Shown here in pieces: positions 1 to 11,681 of a stretch of 64,000 nt of DNA. This stretch comes from Molanna angustata (lineage: Eukaryota > Arthropoda > Insecta > Trichoptera > Molannidae): NCBI GenBank assembly GCA_963576475.1, contig OY754989.1, forward strand, positions 25,801,531 through 25,865,530, written 5' to 3'. The translations under genes were made by a program, and so were the position numbers. Numbering within the stretch: position 1 is the stretch's first letter; every line of letters starts with the position of its first letter. A model generated the notes under the pieces. That model was not told where the DNA came from, made no database searches, and was given only the letters and a program-made list of their open reading frames with translations.

Positions 1-86
1 TATACTTCATGCGTCATTTATGCAACTGATAAATTAATACAACAAAACTCTTGAGGTCTATAAAGGCACAAAAAAAAAATTGTGTG

Positions 87-187
87 AATGAATGTATGTC
101 GAGGCGATGAATGTATGTCAAGATAGAAGTGGCGTTCGGCTCTCTCTGCCTACCCCGTAAGGGACATGGCGTGATGGTATGTATGTA
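87..187 (+). mobile_element. RTE-1 LINE, 3' tail only
   Basis: This short stretch matches the 3' end of the long RTE-1 copy ending at 5185. Both contain the end of the ORF2 reading frame, the block TCTGCCTACCCCG, then GGGACATGGCGTGATGGTAT and an (ATGT)n end. Everything 5' of it is missing, which is the usual result of incomplete target-primed reverse transcription. It lies just outside the left TSD of MULE-B. It is one of five RTE-1 copies in the window. Confidence 0.8.
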
Positions 188-525
188 ATAACTTGAGTAT
201 TTTCGTCGCCAAAGAGGGCAGTTTGCAAATATACCAACGATAAAAGAAACCCAAACTAGCGCTCTGCACAGCTCACGCGATTTCTCAAGTTATTTGTCGA
301 TACCGGCACACACATTCATTGATTTTATAAATAATAATCTTTTATAACCTTCGATTTTATTAGTTATCAATTTACAAAGCCCGGGAGATACCAATCGTTA
401 TGATTATTGTGCATAAAGATATCTAAATATAAACAATTACTTCCTTTGAATTTGTTGAATATGGCTGTATTGTTTCCTCAAATATTTGAGCATTTAGCGT
501 TCAATATGTAAAACTAAAATAACGG
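188..525. other. Unannotated AT-rich flank
   Basis: No open frame, RNA gene or repeat is recognised here. This would be the sequence flanking the left end of MULE-B. Confidence 0.6.
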
Positions 526-533
526 AAAACGCT
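526..533. repeat. Left target-site duplication of MULE-B (AAAACGCT)
   Basis: AAAACGCT directly precedes the TIR start ACGAGTGTCTCGGGAC. The same eight bases in the same orientation follow the reverse-complement TIR end at 23920. Eight to nine bases is the usual MULE duplication length. Confidence 0.75.
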
Positions 534-549
534 ACGAGTGTCTCGGGAC
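534..549 (+). repeat. MULE-B left TIR, outermost piece
   Basis: ACGAGTGTCTCGGGAC is the exact reverse complement of the last 16 bases before the right TSD at 23904-23919. The TIR is then interrupted by the 550-14708 block. Confidence 0.75.
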
Positions 550-1555
550 AAACCAATGGCTACCATAGAAAAAATACATTTCATTAAAATCCATAGATGT
601 CATAGCTAGATCCCTAGAAAGTGCACATACTTCAAAAGTTCTGACAGCCAGTGTGACAGCCAGTGAATGATAATACTAAAACATCGTTGATGTATGTATA
701 AATGTAGGTATTTCTATAATACGAGTTGTTTTTTTTTTTATTTTTTTTAATAAAAAAACTATTGTGTACATCAAACTTTTGTAAATAAATATAAATGAAG
801 TGTTTAAATATATTTTGAAAAGAATATTAGCCGTTTTACATAATCATTTATATTAAAATTATGTTGATCATGTAGGTTAATTACAATTTCAGTGATTTTA
901 TATCAAAAACTGTTTATTTTATTGAAATCAGACTTTCACCAATATTTTCTTCATTAACTTGATAATAGTATAGGCTATATAATATTATGAAAAATATCTT
1001 GAGGCAGCGCAAAAATAAGATCAGGTACGACGAACAGACCTTTCCTTGGGCAGCCCATTCCTTTCAATGGCATTTATATATGGAGGCCGCAACCTCCTCT
1101 TGACGCAAACATTTTCGTTTATCTATAAATTTAAATCGCTATAATATCATCTTAATACCTTGATGATATAATATAATTATAGTAAGACGGAAGTACCCAA
1201 CAACAGAGGCACGAAGAAGAATTATTATAGTAACATTGTAACTGGAAAACTTACAAGTAGTTTAATTAATTTATATTGAATTTTCAGTAGCGACTACTTT
1301 AAAATAATAAAGTTTTTGTCATAGAAAAATATAATATAGTGATTAAAATCTCTTTTCTATGATAGTGATCAATCAAATATAGCAAGAGATCAGAAATATG
1401 GATAAAGGGTGGAATATCCCAAATTGAAACATCAATTTACTGAATAACTTATTTTGAAAACTATCAGTTAGATATTTTACAATAAATTTATGTACACAAT
1501 AAATGTACAATGGGAGGTTTATTGCTTGTTGGCGATATCTTCCATCCAACCATAT
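550..1555 (+). repeat. Left arm of 1.0-kb inverted repeat
   Basis: About 1,006 bases are the near-perfect reverse complement of 13702-14708. The outer end reads AAACCAATGGCTACCATAG and the inner end GATGGTTGG-like sequence at 1546-1555. Differences seen by eye are single substitutions, poly-T length and a 6-bp local inversion near 1291. The inner part (about 1380-1555, minus strand) encodes the same Jockey-like LINE peptide as the other arm. The arm could be a very long MULE TIR or the product of an inverted duplication. Confidence 0.9.
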
Positions 1556-2526
1556 TCATTTGTTGAAGTAATTAATGTGTATGGTATGTAACCTGCTGCT
1601 TAAATGGATAAAAATGTTGTGAAGTAAGAAGTATTGTGCACTGCACTGGGATACTGAGTCTTTTGGTATCTGAATAAACAGACAATCCGTGTTCTGAGAA
1701 GTAAAATTGATTTTGAAGATAGATTGTTTATACATATTTACATTAAATTTACTTTGTTTAGTGTTTACACTTTTTATTTTGTGACAATTGTGGATGCACA
1801 GATACTGCCATATAAAATATACTTATAGCAAATTATTCTTTTTTTAAGAAAAAAATAAATAATTTGTTTCTAATGAAGAATATATTCACTTATGTTACTC
1901 AATCACACTTACATTACTGACTAATTTCTAATAGTTTTATTTCTAAATGTCTCATGGCATTAAAATCTTTATGTGATTAATATAATATAAAGATCACTAA
2001 CCTACATTTTTAAACCATTACCAACCTAGCTTGTGGTGAGCTCTTACAAAAATGGGGCTATATAAATTATCCAATTATTTATATAATTCAAAATATGTAC
2101 AAAATGTTTAACTAACTACCCAAAAATATATTTGCAAAATTTACATGAGGTAACGAAATGGACGAAAAATGTTTTATAATCAGCTCTAGGCTTATGTACT
2201 TTACACCTATGATATAAATTTGAAGTCGATCAGACTTATAGTTTGGGTTCTAGAGAGGACACAAAAAGGATACGCCGTACATATAAAAACATCTTGACGA
2301 AACTCAAACTGTATACTCTCTGTAGTTTCTGGCAAATCGCCGTGGAGGGGTCTGTATATGTACCTAACAACCGAAACGACACAAATTTGCGGTATGCGCA
2401 CCCTCTATTTTGGTTCTACTAGTTTGCCGGTGATTATACATGACACCCATTGAGAAATTGATGTAAAAAATATGCTTAAAAATTGTGAAATCATGACTCT
2501 CTACTATTCTATAGTCATCATTTGTC
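1556..2526. other. AT-rich sequence without recognised gene
   Basis: About 1 kb inside the left arm shows no convincing coding or repeat structure. Short frames near 2207-2588 have no family resemblance. Confidence 0.55.
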
Positions 2527-2890
2527 CTTTTCCTCATGACTGAGGATAGCGGCTGCAGTCCGTCGCCACACGTATGGCCCGCCTCCATGCCAATCTGTTT
2601 TGTGCTGAACGCAGAGCACCAGTCACCGAAGACCCCATTGTGGACTTAACCAAATCGCTCCATCTGGTCGGTGAGCGACCACGAGATCTCCGTCCCTCCA
2701 CGCTGCCCATCAAAACAAGCTTCTCGAGGCAGTCAGGTTCCCTTCTGGCAATGTGTTCAAATAATTGAAGGATACGTCTGTAGAAATACATAAAAAATAA
2801 ATACATCTTGATACGTCGATAGACGATCCTCGATCTTCAGCTCGTCTAGAATTGACACATTTGTTCTTCTGGCTGTAGTATAGTGATTCT
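2527..2890 (-). mobile_element. RTE-2 LINE, 3' end fragment
   Basis: The minus strand encodes the C-terminus of an RTE-clade ORF2: FEHIARREPDCLEKL, then GSVEGRRSRGRSPTRWSDL, ending near RVATDC. The same protein end is at 16141-16906, so this is one family. The 5' side is truncated near 2890. No catalytic domain is present. Confidence 0.8.
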
Positions 2891-2906
2891 ATAGCAGTGG
2901 AGAGTA

Positions 2907-3221
2907 AAAAACATTTCAATGAAAATGTAATTCTGTGGTGTATTAGCCAATGAATAAACAAAAGTTGAATCTCACTTTGTTTATTACAATAAATAAGACA
3001 ATTACAATAATTAATATATAAGTATACTATTTCAATAATTAGCATGAATAATATATTTTATCAAGTAGGTAAACAATCGACACAGTGTATCATATCGTTT
3101 GTGATAAAGCAATACCTCGTAACCCACTCACCAAAGATTTTACAGGAGAGACAAAAAACTTACATTTATACATTTTTGTGTTGTATTTTGTATAATTATG
3201 TTTTTTATATATTTGAAATAA
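2907..3221. other. AT-rich spacer
   Basis: Nothing recognisable lies between the RTE-2 fragment and the RTE-1 target duplication. Confidence 0.5.
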
Positions 3222-3231
3222 ATCTTTTAAT

Positions 3232-5185
3232 GTGAAAAGAAGAAAGCATGGATGGCATTAATAGCCGCGAAAGGATCGAATAATGAAGAAAGAGCAAAAG
3301 AAAATTATAAAGTATATAAAAAGGTAGTCAAAGACACAGTAAAAAAGGAAAAAGATGGTATAAAAGAGAAAGAAAGCCTGAAACGACTTTCCTGGAAACA
3401 TGAAAATGTTCTGGAAAGGCGTAGCGAAAAGAAAAAATGGAACTGTGAAAGCTTCGAAAGGAATAAATGATAAAGATGGAAAAATAATTATGGACGAAGA
3501 CGGCGTGAAAGAACGATGGAAAGAATATTTCAAGGAACTGTATGATAGCGGAGTAAGTGGGGACGTGAGTCAGAGAACATGGCAAGTAAGCGAAAGTGAT
3601 AAGGATGAAATAACGCGAGAAGTATTTGAAGCAGTAAAGTAAAACACGCGAAAGCGGGGAAAGCTGCCGGATATGACAGTGTATCAGCTGAACTTATAAA
3701 ATATGGCGGCGAACAGACGTTGGAGTGGTGTCTCTCTCTTTTCAACAAATGTTGGGAAGAAGGACACACTCCCTCAGACTGGAGAAATGCAGTCGTGGTA
3801 CCTTTGTATAAAGGTAAAGGATCGAAGCTCGACTGCAAAAACTATAGAGCCATAAGTTTATTAAGCTCAGTTGGTAAGATGTATGCAAGGATCCTGGATC
3901 AAAGAGTGCGAAAAATTACAGAAAGCAAGAGTGTCCAAGGTGCGTTTGTGGGCGGCAGAGGATGTATAGACCAAAATTTTTTTTCTGTACACGGTCACAG
4001 AAAAGGTCCTGGATAAAAATCAGAAAATTTTCTGTGCCTTCATAGACCTAGAAAAGGCGTATGATAAAGTTGTTAGAGAAAAATTATGGGATATACTAGC
4101 AGTGTATGGAGTGAAGAGCAAGCTGATACGCGCAATCGCGTCATTATATGAGAACAGCGAAGCATTTGTTCGTGTCAACGACACAGTGACAACGTGGTTC
4201 TCTATAAATAATGGCGTTAGACAAGGGTGCGTGCTATCTCCATGGCTCTTTAACTTGTACATTGATTTCTGCATAAGAGCCCTTAAGGATGAAAGCAAGG
4301 GTCTGAAATTGAGTACTGTAATGGTGCGAGATTTGATGTATGCAGACGATAAAGTTCTATTAGCAGAAAGTATGGAAGAGTTACAGTATCTTGTAAGTCA
4401 GGTATATGAAGGATGTATAGAGAATGGACTTAGGATGAATGCCAGCAAATCAAAGACAATGGTCTTTGAAAAGAGTGAAAGCAGAACAGCGTGTAAAATA
4501 AGAGTAGAGAACGAATGGCTCGAGCAAGTCGACGAATGTGTGTACTTGGGAAGCATATTTCAACGGAATGGACGACTCGATAAAGAGATCGAAAGAAGAG
4601 TTATGGCAGGAAACAGAGTGAATGGAGCACTAAGAACAATTATGAATGATCGCAACATATCAAAGGATGCCAAAGTTGCCATTCATAACGCCGTCGTAGT
4701 GCCAACCTTGACGTATGCAAGTGAAACCTGGACATGGCAGAAGACGCATGAAAGTAGAATAAATGCAGTTGAAATGAGATCGTTAAGAAGGATTTGTAAT
4801 AGAACGATGTATGACCGGGTAAGAAATGAGGACATAAGGAAAGAATGTAAGATGAAGAAAGATGTCATTACTAGAATGAAAGTGAACACATTGAGATGGT
4901 TTGGTCACATGGGGAGAATGAATGAGGAGCGCCTGACGAAGAAAATATACAGAGCGGAAAGGAATGGAATGAGAGGTCGGGGACGCCCAAGAAAGGGATG
5001 GCACGACCATGTGAACGAAATTTTGAAAGACGGAAATGTTAGAAGTGTGAGCAATAGACGAGCATGTATGAGACGATGCATGAATGTGGACGAAGCGAGG
5101 GATGCGTGCCAGGATAGAAAAATGTGGCGTTCGGTTCTCTCTGCCTACCCCGCAAGGGACATGGCGTGATGGTATGTATGTATGT
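3232..5185 (+). mobile_element. RTE-1 LINE, 5'-truncated copy with TSD
   Basis: The copy starts in the region between endonuclease and reverse transcriptase and ends in (TATG)n. It is flanked by the 10-bp duplication ATCTTTTAAT at 3222-3231 and 5186-5195, which fixes both ends. Length is about 1.95 kb; the endonuclease is missing. It is the longest RTE-1 copy here and the reference for the fragments at 87, 9930, 22995 and 32701. Confidence 0.88.
3388..5169 (+). pseudogene. RTE-1 ORF2 reverse transcriptase, broken
   Basis: The product copied element RNA into DNA at a nicked target. Seen in order: the pre-RT segment with KERWKEYFKELYD (about 3510), WRNAVVVPLYKGKG and NYRAISLLSSVGK (3780-3880), FIDLEKAYDKV (about 4040), NGVRQGCVLSPWLFNLYID (4208-4265), the catalytic YADD box (4338-4349, read as LMYADDKVLL), YLGSIFQRNGRLDKEI, and the RTE-type tail SETWTWQKTHESRINAVEM through RWFGHMGRM to the stop at 5169. 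Frames change near 3640 and near 4000, so it is inactive. The last 355 codons (4102-5169) are still open. Confidence 0.9.
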
Positions 5186-5195
5186 ATCTTTTAAT

Positions 5196-5813
5196 CATAG
5201 GGTATCTAAATTTATGTGAAATATAATATTTTTTTTATGTGGGATATTGGGTATTGCTTCCCCAAAAATAACAAAATAGTGGCTTACGAGTAATTACTTT
5301 TAACAAATTTATGGATTGAAAATCCTAGTGCTACAATAAAGTCACATGTTTTACAAGTAATATGTGCAATAATAATAAATTATTAATTCATTTAAAAAAA
5401 CAATAGAATCCATTACATATTGGCTATTTTCCTTTTGCACGTAGCTTTCTTTATCCAATCACAAAATTCACCTAATGATAATGTCGATAAAGACATAAAC
5501 TTGCACACTGGAACATTTTCTTTATCTACATTTAAATGATGGGCAAAAAATTCATGGCTGGATTTTTTTTGCTTGGAATTTTGTTTTTTTATAATATAGC
5601 ATATACAAAGTGAAATATAGAGAAAAAAAGATATATATGTAACTCAGAGAAGAAAACAATAAAAGACACATTATAGAAAAAATCTGTTTATTAACACTAG
5701 AGTACTCGGCCCTTCAAGTACTCCTTGAGTGCTCGCGCGGAGCACATGTGTCACCCATTACAATTAGCAATTTTTGATATTTTATTTAATGGAAATAAGA
5801 AAAACAAGTCCAT
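5196..5813. other. AT-rich spacer, no gene seen
   Basis: About 600 bases between the RTE-1 TSD and the Copia fragment. A slightly GC-richer patch at 5695-5755 is the only compositional change. It may be older element sequence. Confidence 0.5.
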
Positions 5814-6834
5814 GGTTTAAAAGATCTGAAAATGAATACTGCCTTTATGTAAAATCAACAGACAACGGTTACATATACTTACCAGTATTTGTTGACGATT
5901 TGTTGATATCAGGTACTGAAGAGGAAGAGGTGTCATATGTAAAAATAGTCTAAATAGTAATTTTAAAATTAAAGACCTTGGTCCTGCATGTAATTACTTG
6001 GGCATGACTATTCACCAAGATATGGTTAAGAACCAAATTAAGTTAAATCAAACTGCCTATCTCACAAACATATTAAGAAAATATAATATGCAAGATTGTA
6101 AATCTATGTCAACTCCGTTAGGTGCTAACTTTGATCATAGTAGCTTAAAAGGAAAATCTTCTGAGAGCCCAGAGTTAGAAAGTAATTGTAGAAGTTTAAT
6201 TGGTGCTCTCATGTATGCCATGTTATGCACAAGACTAGATCTCGGTATTTGTTTGAGTATACTAAGTCGCTATCAATCTTGTGCTAGCAAAGAACTATGG
6301 TCTGCCTTAAAAAGAGTCCTACGTTATATAAAGGGAACTGTAAATTTAAGTTTAGTGTTTGCATTAGACAATGAAAATATTATTGTGGGCTATGTAGACT
6401 CAGATTGGGCAGGATATAAAGTCGATCGTAAGTCAACTGCTGGCTATGTTTTCATAGTGCTAGGATGCACAGTTTCATGGATATCAAGAAAGCAAGCAGC
6501 GGTTGCCTTATCATCGACTGAAGCAGAATATGTAGTAATAAATTTAGCTGTAAGTGAAGCTTGTTGGTGGCAAAATTTGATTCATGATTTCAGAGTGTAT
6601 GATGAAAAGGTAAAAATAATAATTTTTGAAGATAATCAAAGTGCGATCAAGATATGCAAAAGTCCATCTCATCATACAAAGCTGAAACATTTAGATATTA
6701 AATTACATTTTGTAAAAAATAAAATTATTAATAATGGTATTAACATTGCGTATATTCCAATTAATGAACAAATAAGTGATATGTTAACTAAACCTCTTGC
6801 GAGAAAGATATTTGTGTACTCAGGGATGGATTAG
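5814..6834 (+). pseudogene. Ty1/Copia pol fragment: RT C-terminus and RNase H
   Basis: This is the end of a Copia polyprotein. Visible motifs are FVDDLLISG, the RT catalytic box (about 5887-5913), KDLGPACNYLGM (about 5974-6006), TPLG, a RLDLGICLS segment, VDSDWAGYKVDRKSTAGY, VALSSTEAEYV and EDNQSAI of RNase H, and HLDIKLHFVKNKI near the end. A one-base deletion near 5943 separates the YVDD part from the rest. Protease, integrase and gag are absent, so this is a 5'-truncated relic. Confidence 0.9.
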
Positions 6835-6911
6835 GATTAGAATGAAAACAACAATTTTTTTAATGTAAAAAAATATTTTTTTTAGACATGGTATTCATTG
6901 AAGAGGGGTAT

Positions 6912-7075
6912 TGTTAAAAAGTGGCAATGAACACTAGTTTAAAAAAATGTTTTAGCGTAGATAAACTGCTCCCTGTCTACTTATCTCTGTGTGCCTAACT
7001 CTGTTCAATTTTGTTCAATGGTGTAAGACATATGTAAAGTTACTGTAAAGGATTTCCACATAAATAAATACATAC
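6912..7075 (+). mobile_element. Probable start of the Copia 3' LTR
   Basis: A purine run GAAGAGGGGTAT just after the pol stop resembles a polypurine tract. The sequence then starts TGTTAAAAAGTGGC, typical of Copia LTRs. No second LTR is present, so the right limit is uncertain. Confidence 0.45.
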
Positions 7076-7124
7076 ATACAAGATTAAATATATATATAAT
7101 ATATAAATAAATTATGTATATAAA

Positions 7125-7280
<156 letters not shown>

Positions 7281-7385
7281 GTCTTTTAATATATATAAAT
7301 GATATTACAACAATTTTCATTGTAAATTTTTAACAGACGTTCATCTGCATCAGACTTCAACCAACTTTTCGTATACATTGATAAA

Positions 7386-7500
7386 ATGGCTGGGAAAGAT
7401 AACCACTCTACTGTAAATAGTTTCGAATGTGATGAATGTAGATGTCGATATAAACATGAAAAAAATTTAAACGCGCATAGAAGAAATATTCATGGTATAA
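7386..7500 (+). pseudogene. MULE-A exon a, first half: C2H2 finger
   Basis: From ATG the frame encodes FECDECRCRYKHEKNLNAHR and NIHG. This is a C-x2-C-x12-H-x4-H finger that would bind DNA, probably the element's ends. The exon breaks at GGTATAA, where the CR1-type LINE inserted. It resumes in frame at 9132 as TTACKINPVTKQ, so the uninterrupted exon is recoverable. Confidence 0.8.
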
Positions 7501-9124
7501 TAATAATAATAAGGACAATTTATAAAGCGCCGTTTAGTGACAACCGTGGTCACCTCAAGGGCACTTTCAGTTTGCAAAAAATAATTTAAAATTAGTCCTA
7601 TAGCTAACACATTGAAAATGGTGAAACATAAAACTTAAAAAAATACAATAAGTTAAAATTAAGTTAAAATTAGTCCTATAGCTAACACATTGAAAATGGT
7701 GAAATATAAAACTTAAAAAAATACCTAGAAATCGCAAATTAATCTTGTTACATAATCCAGATGAAATTAATTATAAAAAATAGTCGATTCAAAGTAAACT
7801 GGCATAATATTTAGTACACATAATATTATTGAACGGATGAAGGACAATCTGGATACGACTTGCGGAAAAGATGAGTTTTTAATTTCTTCTTGAATTCATT
7901 GATATTTTCGGCACATCTTATATCCATTGGAAGATTGTTCCATGACTTTGGTCCAGAAACGCCAAAAGATCGATATAGGTATTTTGGCTTATTTGTGAGA
8001 TTGGTTTCTACTAGTTTTTTATTGGATTGGGTCATTGATCTTAGCGTACTTTGTTTATTGTTAGGTGAAAATGGAACACAAAGTTCCGATATATATTCCG
8101 GGGCCATGCTATTGAGTGCTTTAAAGACAAGGAGACATGTTTTAAATTCTATACGTTCTGGGCTCTTCAGCCAATGAAGTTTGTGAAGTGTTGGTGAGAT
8201 ATGCGAGAAACGATCAATCTGGTAAATATAACGGGCTGCTGCATTGAGGATGAGTTGTATTCTATGGATTTGGTATTGCGGTAGGTGTGCTAATATGGCG
8301 TTACAATAATCTACATGGGAAACTATTAAAGAATTTATAAGGACCTTAGCAGCATTTGTCGAGAGACACCTTCGAATAGGTCTAAGTTGTCTGAGAAAGT
8401 AACAACTTTGTCTGACTATGGAAGAAATGTGTTTATCCATAGAGAGTGCACTGTCGATATGTATACCAAGAAATTTTACGCAGTTAGAAGGAGTAATTTC
8501 GACATTTTGAATTACAATGGGGTCATTATTTATGTATTGTTGCCTGCGAGGTGAGGCAAGCCAAAGGAACTTAGTTTTTGTTGGGTTCAGTTTTAGCTTG
8601 TTCTTACACATCCAGGTGGATATCTGATTTATGCATGTGGATACCTCGTGTGTTAAATGATATTTAAATTCAGGTGAACAGGACTTGAACAGTATGCGGT
8701 CATCTGCATAGGCATGTGTGTTGAAACCAAGATTTTGAACAAGATTTTCCAACTGATTGGTATATAAATTAAAGAGAATTGGTCCAAGTACAGAACCTTG
8801 TGGGACCCCGTACAAGGAGGTAATATTATTTGTGGTACTATCTTTAAATACAACTTTGTATTTACGGTCTACTAAGTAGGAAGATAGCCATGCAATGCAG
8901 TCATTACCCAAGCCAAATTCATGTCTAAGTTTAGAAAAGAGAATATTATGGTCTACAGTATCGAAAGCAGCGCTCATGTCTAAAAATGAAATTAGGGTAA
9001 TCTTACCTGATTCAGCTTGAATGATTAAGTCAGACAAAATTCTTACTGTGGCCGTTTCCGTAGAGTGGAATTTTCTATAGGCAGATTGATTTCTGGCCAG
9101 AAACTTATCAGAATCCAAGAAGTT
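7501..9124 (-). mobile_element. CR1-group LINE inserted in the MULE-A exon
   Basis: A 5'-truncated LINE on the minus strand is flanked by the 7-bp duplication GGTATAA (7494-7500 and 9125-9131). Its 3' end, toward 7501, has a short (TTA)n tail, common in CR1/L2-like elements. Its 3' UTR contains a direct repeat of about 60 bp (about 7590-7650 and 7665-7725). Confidence 0.85.
7826..9118 (-). CDS. CR1/L2-group LINE reverse transcriptase, C-terminal 430 residues
   Basis: The open frame starts inside the RT domain. Motifs: FLDMSAAFDTVDHNIL (catalytic Asp, about residue 48), YGVPQGSVLGPILFNLYTNQ (about 103-122), HAYADDRILF (catalytic ADD), NPTKTKFLW, KFLGIHID, then the CR1/L2-type tail with YRSFGVSGPKSWNNLP. 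The frame is open to its stop, but endonuclease and the first RT blocks are lost by 5' truncation, so the methionine at 9118 is not a real start. Jockey is less likely given the tail. Confidence 0.85.
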   Translation of the reverse strand: MDSDKFLARNQSAYRKFHSTETATVRILSDLIIQAESGKITLISFLDMSAAFDTVDHNILFSKLRHEFGLGNDCIAWLSSYLVDRKYKVVFKDSTTNNITSLYGVPQGSVLGPILFNLYTNQLENLVQNLGFNTHAYADDRILFKSCSPEFKYHLTHEVSTCINQISTWMCKNKLKLNPTKTKFLWLASPRRQQYINNDPIVIQNVEITPSNCVKFLGIHIDSALSMDKHISSIVRQSCYFLRQLRPIRRCLSTNAAKVLINSLIVSHVDYCNAILAHLPQYQIHRIQLILNAAARYIYQIDRFSHISPTLHKLHWLKSPERIEFKTCLLVFKALNSMAPEYISELCVPFSPNNKQSTLRSMTQSNKKLVETNLTNKPKYLYRSFGVSGPKSWNNLPMDIRCAENINEFKKKLKTHLFRKSYPDCPSSVQ

Positions 9125-9131
9125 GGTATAA

Positions 9132-9383
9132 CCACTGCTTGTAAAATAAATCCGGTTACTAAACAGGTAGAATGTAATCTTTGTAAATGTGTTTTTTCTA
9201 CTAAATCATCGTTATTAAAACACAGAAAAAACGTACATAATACATCCAAAACCCGCAATTGTAGAATAAAGTGCTCAGAATGTTCTAAACATTTAGTTTC
9301 CTATAAAAGGTTGAGAGAACATTTTGTAAAAGAACATGAAAAGGAATTTCATATTGAAAAACTGACATTGAAATGCAATGAAG
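9132..9383 (+). pseudogene. MULE-A exon a, second half: two more finger units
   Basis: In frame after the LINE, the sequence encodes VECNLCKCVFSTKSSLLKHR..VH, a good C2H2 finger, and CSECSKHLVSYKRLREHF..EH, a second. The exon ends at GAAG|GTAAAC at 9383, with a consensus donor. With the finger at 7386 the N-terminus had at least three fingers. Confidence 0.8.
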
Positions 9384-9493
9384 GTAAACTCAGACTTTAT
9401 TTATTATTTAAATTGATAATAGATTACATATTCTTAGAGAAATTGTAGCATTGAATGTATTTTTGATTACTTGACAAAATTGTTAATTTTTAG

Positions 9494-9814
9494 ATTTTCT
9501 AGAGTGGAAGGAAAACTATGAGAGGAAGAATTTTTATTCTTATGTGTTGGATACTTCTTCTAAGAAATGTACATCTAATACAGTCAAATATTACTATCAC
9601 TGCCATAGATCTAATTCTTATAAAGGGCGAGGAAGTAATCAACGATCTATAAAAAATATAGGAACAAACAAAATTGGAGCAGCTTGCCCATCTACAATTG
9701 AAGTGGTGGTTAAAGACGGCACATATTGTGTTACGTTATTTAGCACTCACATAGGACATGAAGCTGAAATTGGCAGAATAACTCTCCAAGCAAACGATAG
9801 AGCTAAACTTGCAG
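9494..9814 (+). pseudogene. MULE-A exon b: WRKY/GCM1-like zinc finger
   Basis: The exon follows a TTTTTAG acceptor and ends at GCAG|GTAATC. It encodes DFLEWKENYERKNF, then KYYYHCHRS, KIGAACPSTIEV and STHIGHE. The C-H...C...H-x-x-H pattern and position N-terminal to a MULE core fit the WRKY/GCM1-like fingers of MULE transposases. MULE-B has an alignable exon at 15947 (SCHRSGY, KKINAFCP). Confidence 0.72.
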
Positions 9815-9929
9815 GTAATCACCAGAATGCATCTTTTTGATAATGTATTCATTCCTTTATTTTTATCATTGTGCATCAATGAAAGTGGTTTAGGCATGAT
9901 GAGAGAATGATTGATAAAAGTGACTGTGG

Positions 9930-11575
9930 CCAACAGGAAGGGTCTCAGAAAATGGATGTATGGTTATAGACGAGGAAAATGTCAAGGAAAGATGGAAGGA
10001 ATACTTTAAAGAGTTATATGAAAGTACGCAGTATGACAGTGTGACGTACGAAAGAGTACCAATAAATGAAATTGAGAATGACAGAAAAAATTTCAATAGA
10101 AGAAGTTAGAGAAGCAGTGAAGCATGCACGTACATGAAAGGCTGCGGGATTTGATTGCATACCAACTGAATTTATTAAATATGGTGGCGAAAAGACGATA
10201 GAATGGTGTCATTGCCTCTTCAACAAATGTCGGTAGGACATACTTCATCAGATTGGAGGAACGCAGTTATTGTGCCCCTTTTAAGAAAGATTAGAAATTA
10301 GATTGCAAAAACTACCGAGCTATCAGTCTGAAGAGTTCAGTTGGAAAACTGTATGCTAGGATTCTGGACCAAAAGTTGAGAAAGGCTACAACAAGCAGGG
10401 TATGGGATGCACAAGGAGCATTTGTTGGAGGTAGAGGATGCACTTACCAATTTATTTACCTTTGAATAGCTACTGAAAAGGTTTTAGCTTAAAACCAGAA
10501 GCTTCTCTGTGCCTTTATAGACCCGGAAAAGGCCTACGACAAAGTAGACCGTGAAAAACTTTGGAAGGTTCTATCAGTGTCAGTGTATGGAGCGGAGACC
10601 AGGTTAATAAAAGGTAATATCGTCTCTCTATGAAGGAAGCCAAGCCTGTGTGAGGATTGAAAAATCTGACAGGATGGTTCTTCATAAATAAGGGAGTAAA
10701 ACAAGATTGCGTATTATCACCGTGGCTCTTTAATCTATACATTGACTACTGAGTGAGAGCACTAAAGAATGAGAAAATTGGGCTGAAACTGGAAGGTGTG
10801 ACTGTATGTGACCTTGTGTATGCAGATGACGAAGTATTAATAGCAGAGTGTGTGAAAGACTTGGAATGTTTGGTTAAAATAGTATTCGATGGATGCATGC
10901 AAAATGGACTGAGAATGAATGCAACTAAATCAAAAGTGATGGTTTTTGAGAAGAGCCAAAAACGAACAAAATGCGAGATACGAGTGGAGAATGTAGAATT
11001 AAAACAAGTGGATGAGTATTTATATTTAGGAAGTATATTTCAGCGTAATGGAAGACTGGAAAAGGATATTGAAAGAAAGATAACGGCAGGCAACAAAGTG
11101 AATGGTCCATTAAGATCTGTAATGAACGACCCTGTTATTTTGAGTCAAGCAAAGCTCGCAGTACACAATGGCATCGTTGTACCGACTCTAATGTATGGTA
11201 GTGAGACATGGACATGGCAGAAGACGCATGAAAGTAGAATTAGCGCGGTTGAAATGAGGTCCCTAAGACGAATGTGTGGTAAAAAATGTATGATAGAATA
11301 AGAAATGAGGATATTACATGAGAATGTATGATTCGAAAGAGATATTGTGAGTGAGATGAAAATAAATGTCTTAAGGTGGTTTGGCCACTTAGAAAGAATG
11401 AATGATGATCGACTGACGAAAAAAGTATATAAGGCTGATAAAAGAGGAACGAAAGGTAGAAGTCGACCAAGGAAAAGTTGGCACGATTACATTAACGTTG
11501 GCACGACGGGTAGCTGGAGGTGGATAGAGAGCTGTGGAGGTCTCATGAGGAGGCCTATGTCCATTACTGGATGAA
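9930..11575 (+). mobile_element. RTE-1 LINE copy in the MULE-A intron
   Basis: A second long RTE-1 copy, more diverged than that at 3232. It begins in the pre-RT region (VKERWKEYF at about 9987) and ends without the usual 3' tail near 11575, so its 3' end is truncated or rearranged. No clear TSD was found. Confidence 0.78.
9960..11574 (+). pseudogene. RTE-1 ORF2 remnant, many frameshifts
   Basis: Recognisable blocks are the KHART-AAGFD segment (about 10120), CAFIDPEKAYDKVDREKLW (10507-10563), a KQDCVLSPWLFNLYIDY segment (about 10700), LVYADDEVLIAE (about 10815-10850), YLYLGSIFQRNGRLEKDIE and SETWTWQKTHESRISAVEM. The part from 10753 to 11301 is open (182 codons); elsewhere frameshifts and stops are frequent. 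It is clearly older than the 3232 copy. Confidence 0.8.
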
Positions 11576-11681
11576 GGAGGGCTGACGTAGAATAATACAA
11601 GTTAATAACCTATTAATAAATCTATGTTGATGTAAAATGGTATAATTAACAAACACAAAAATAAATATAATTAAACTGTTT

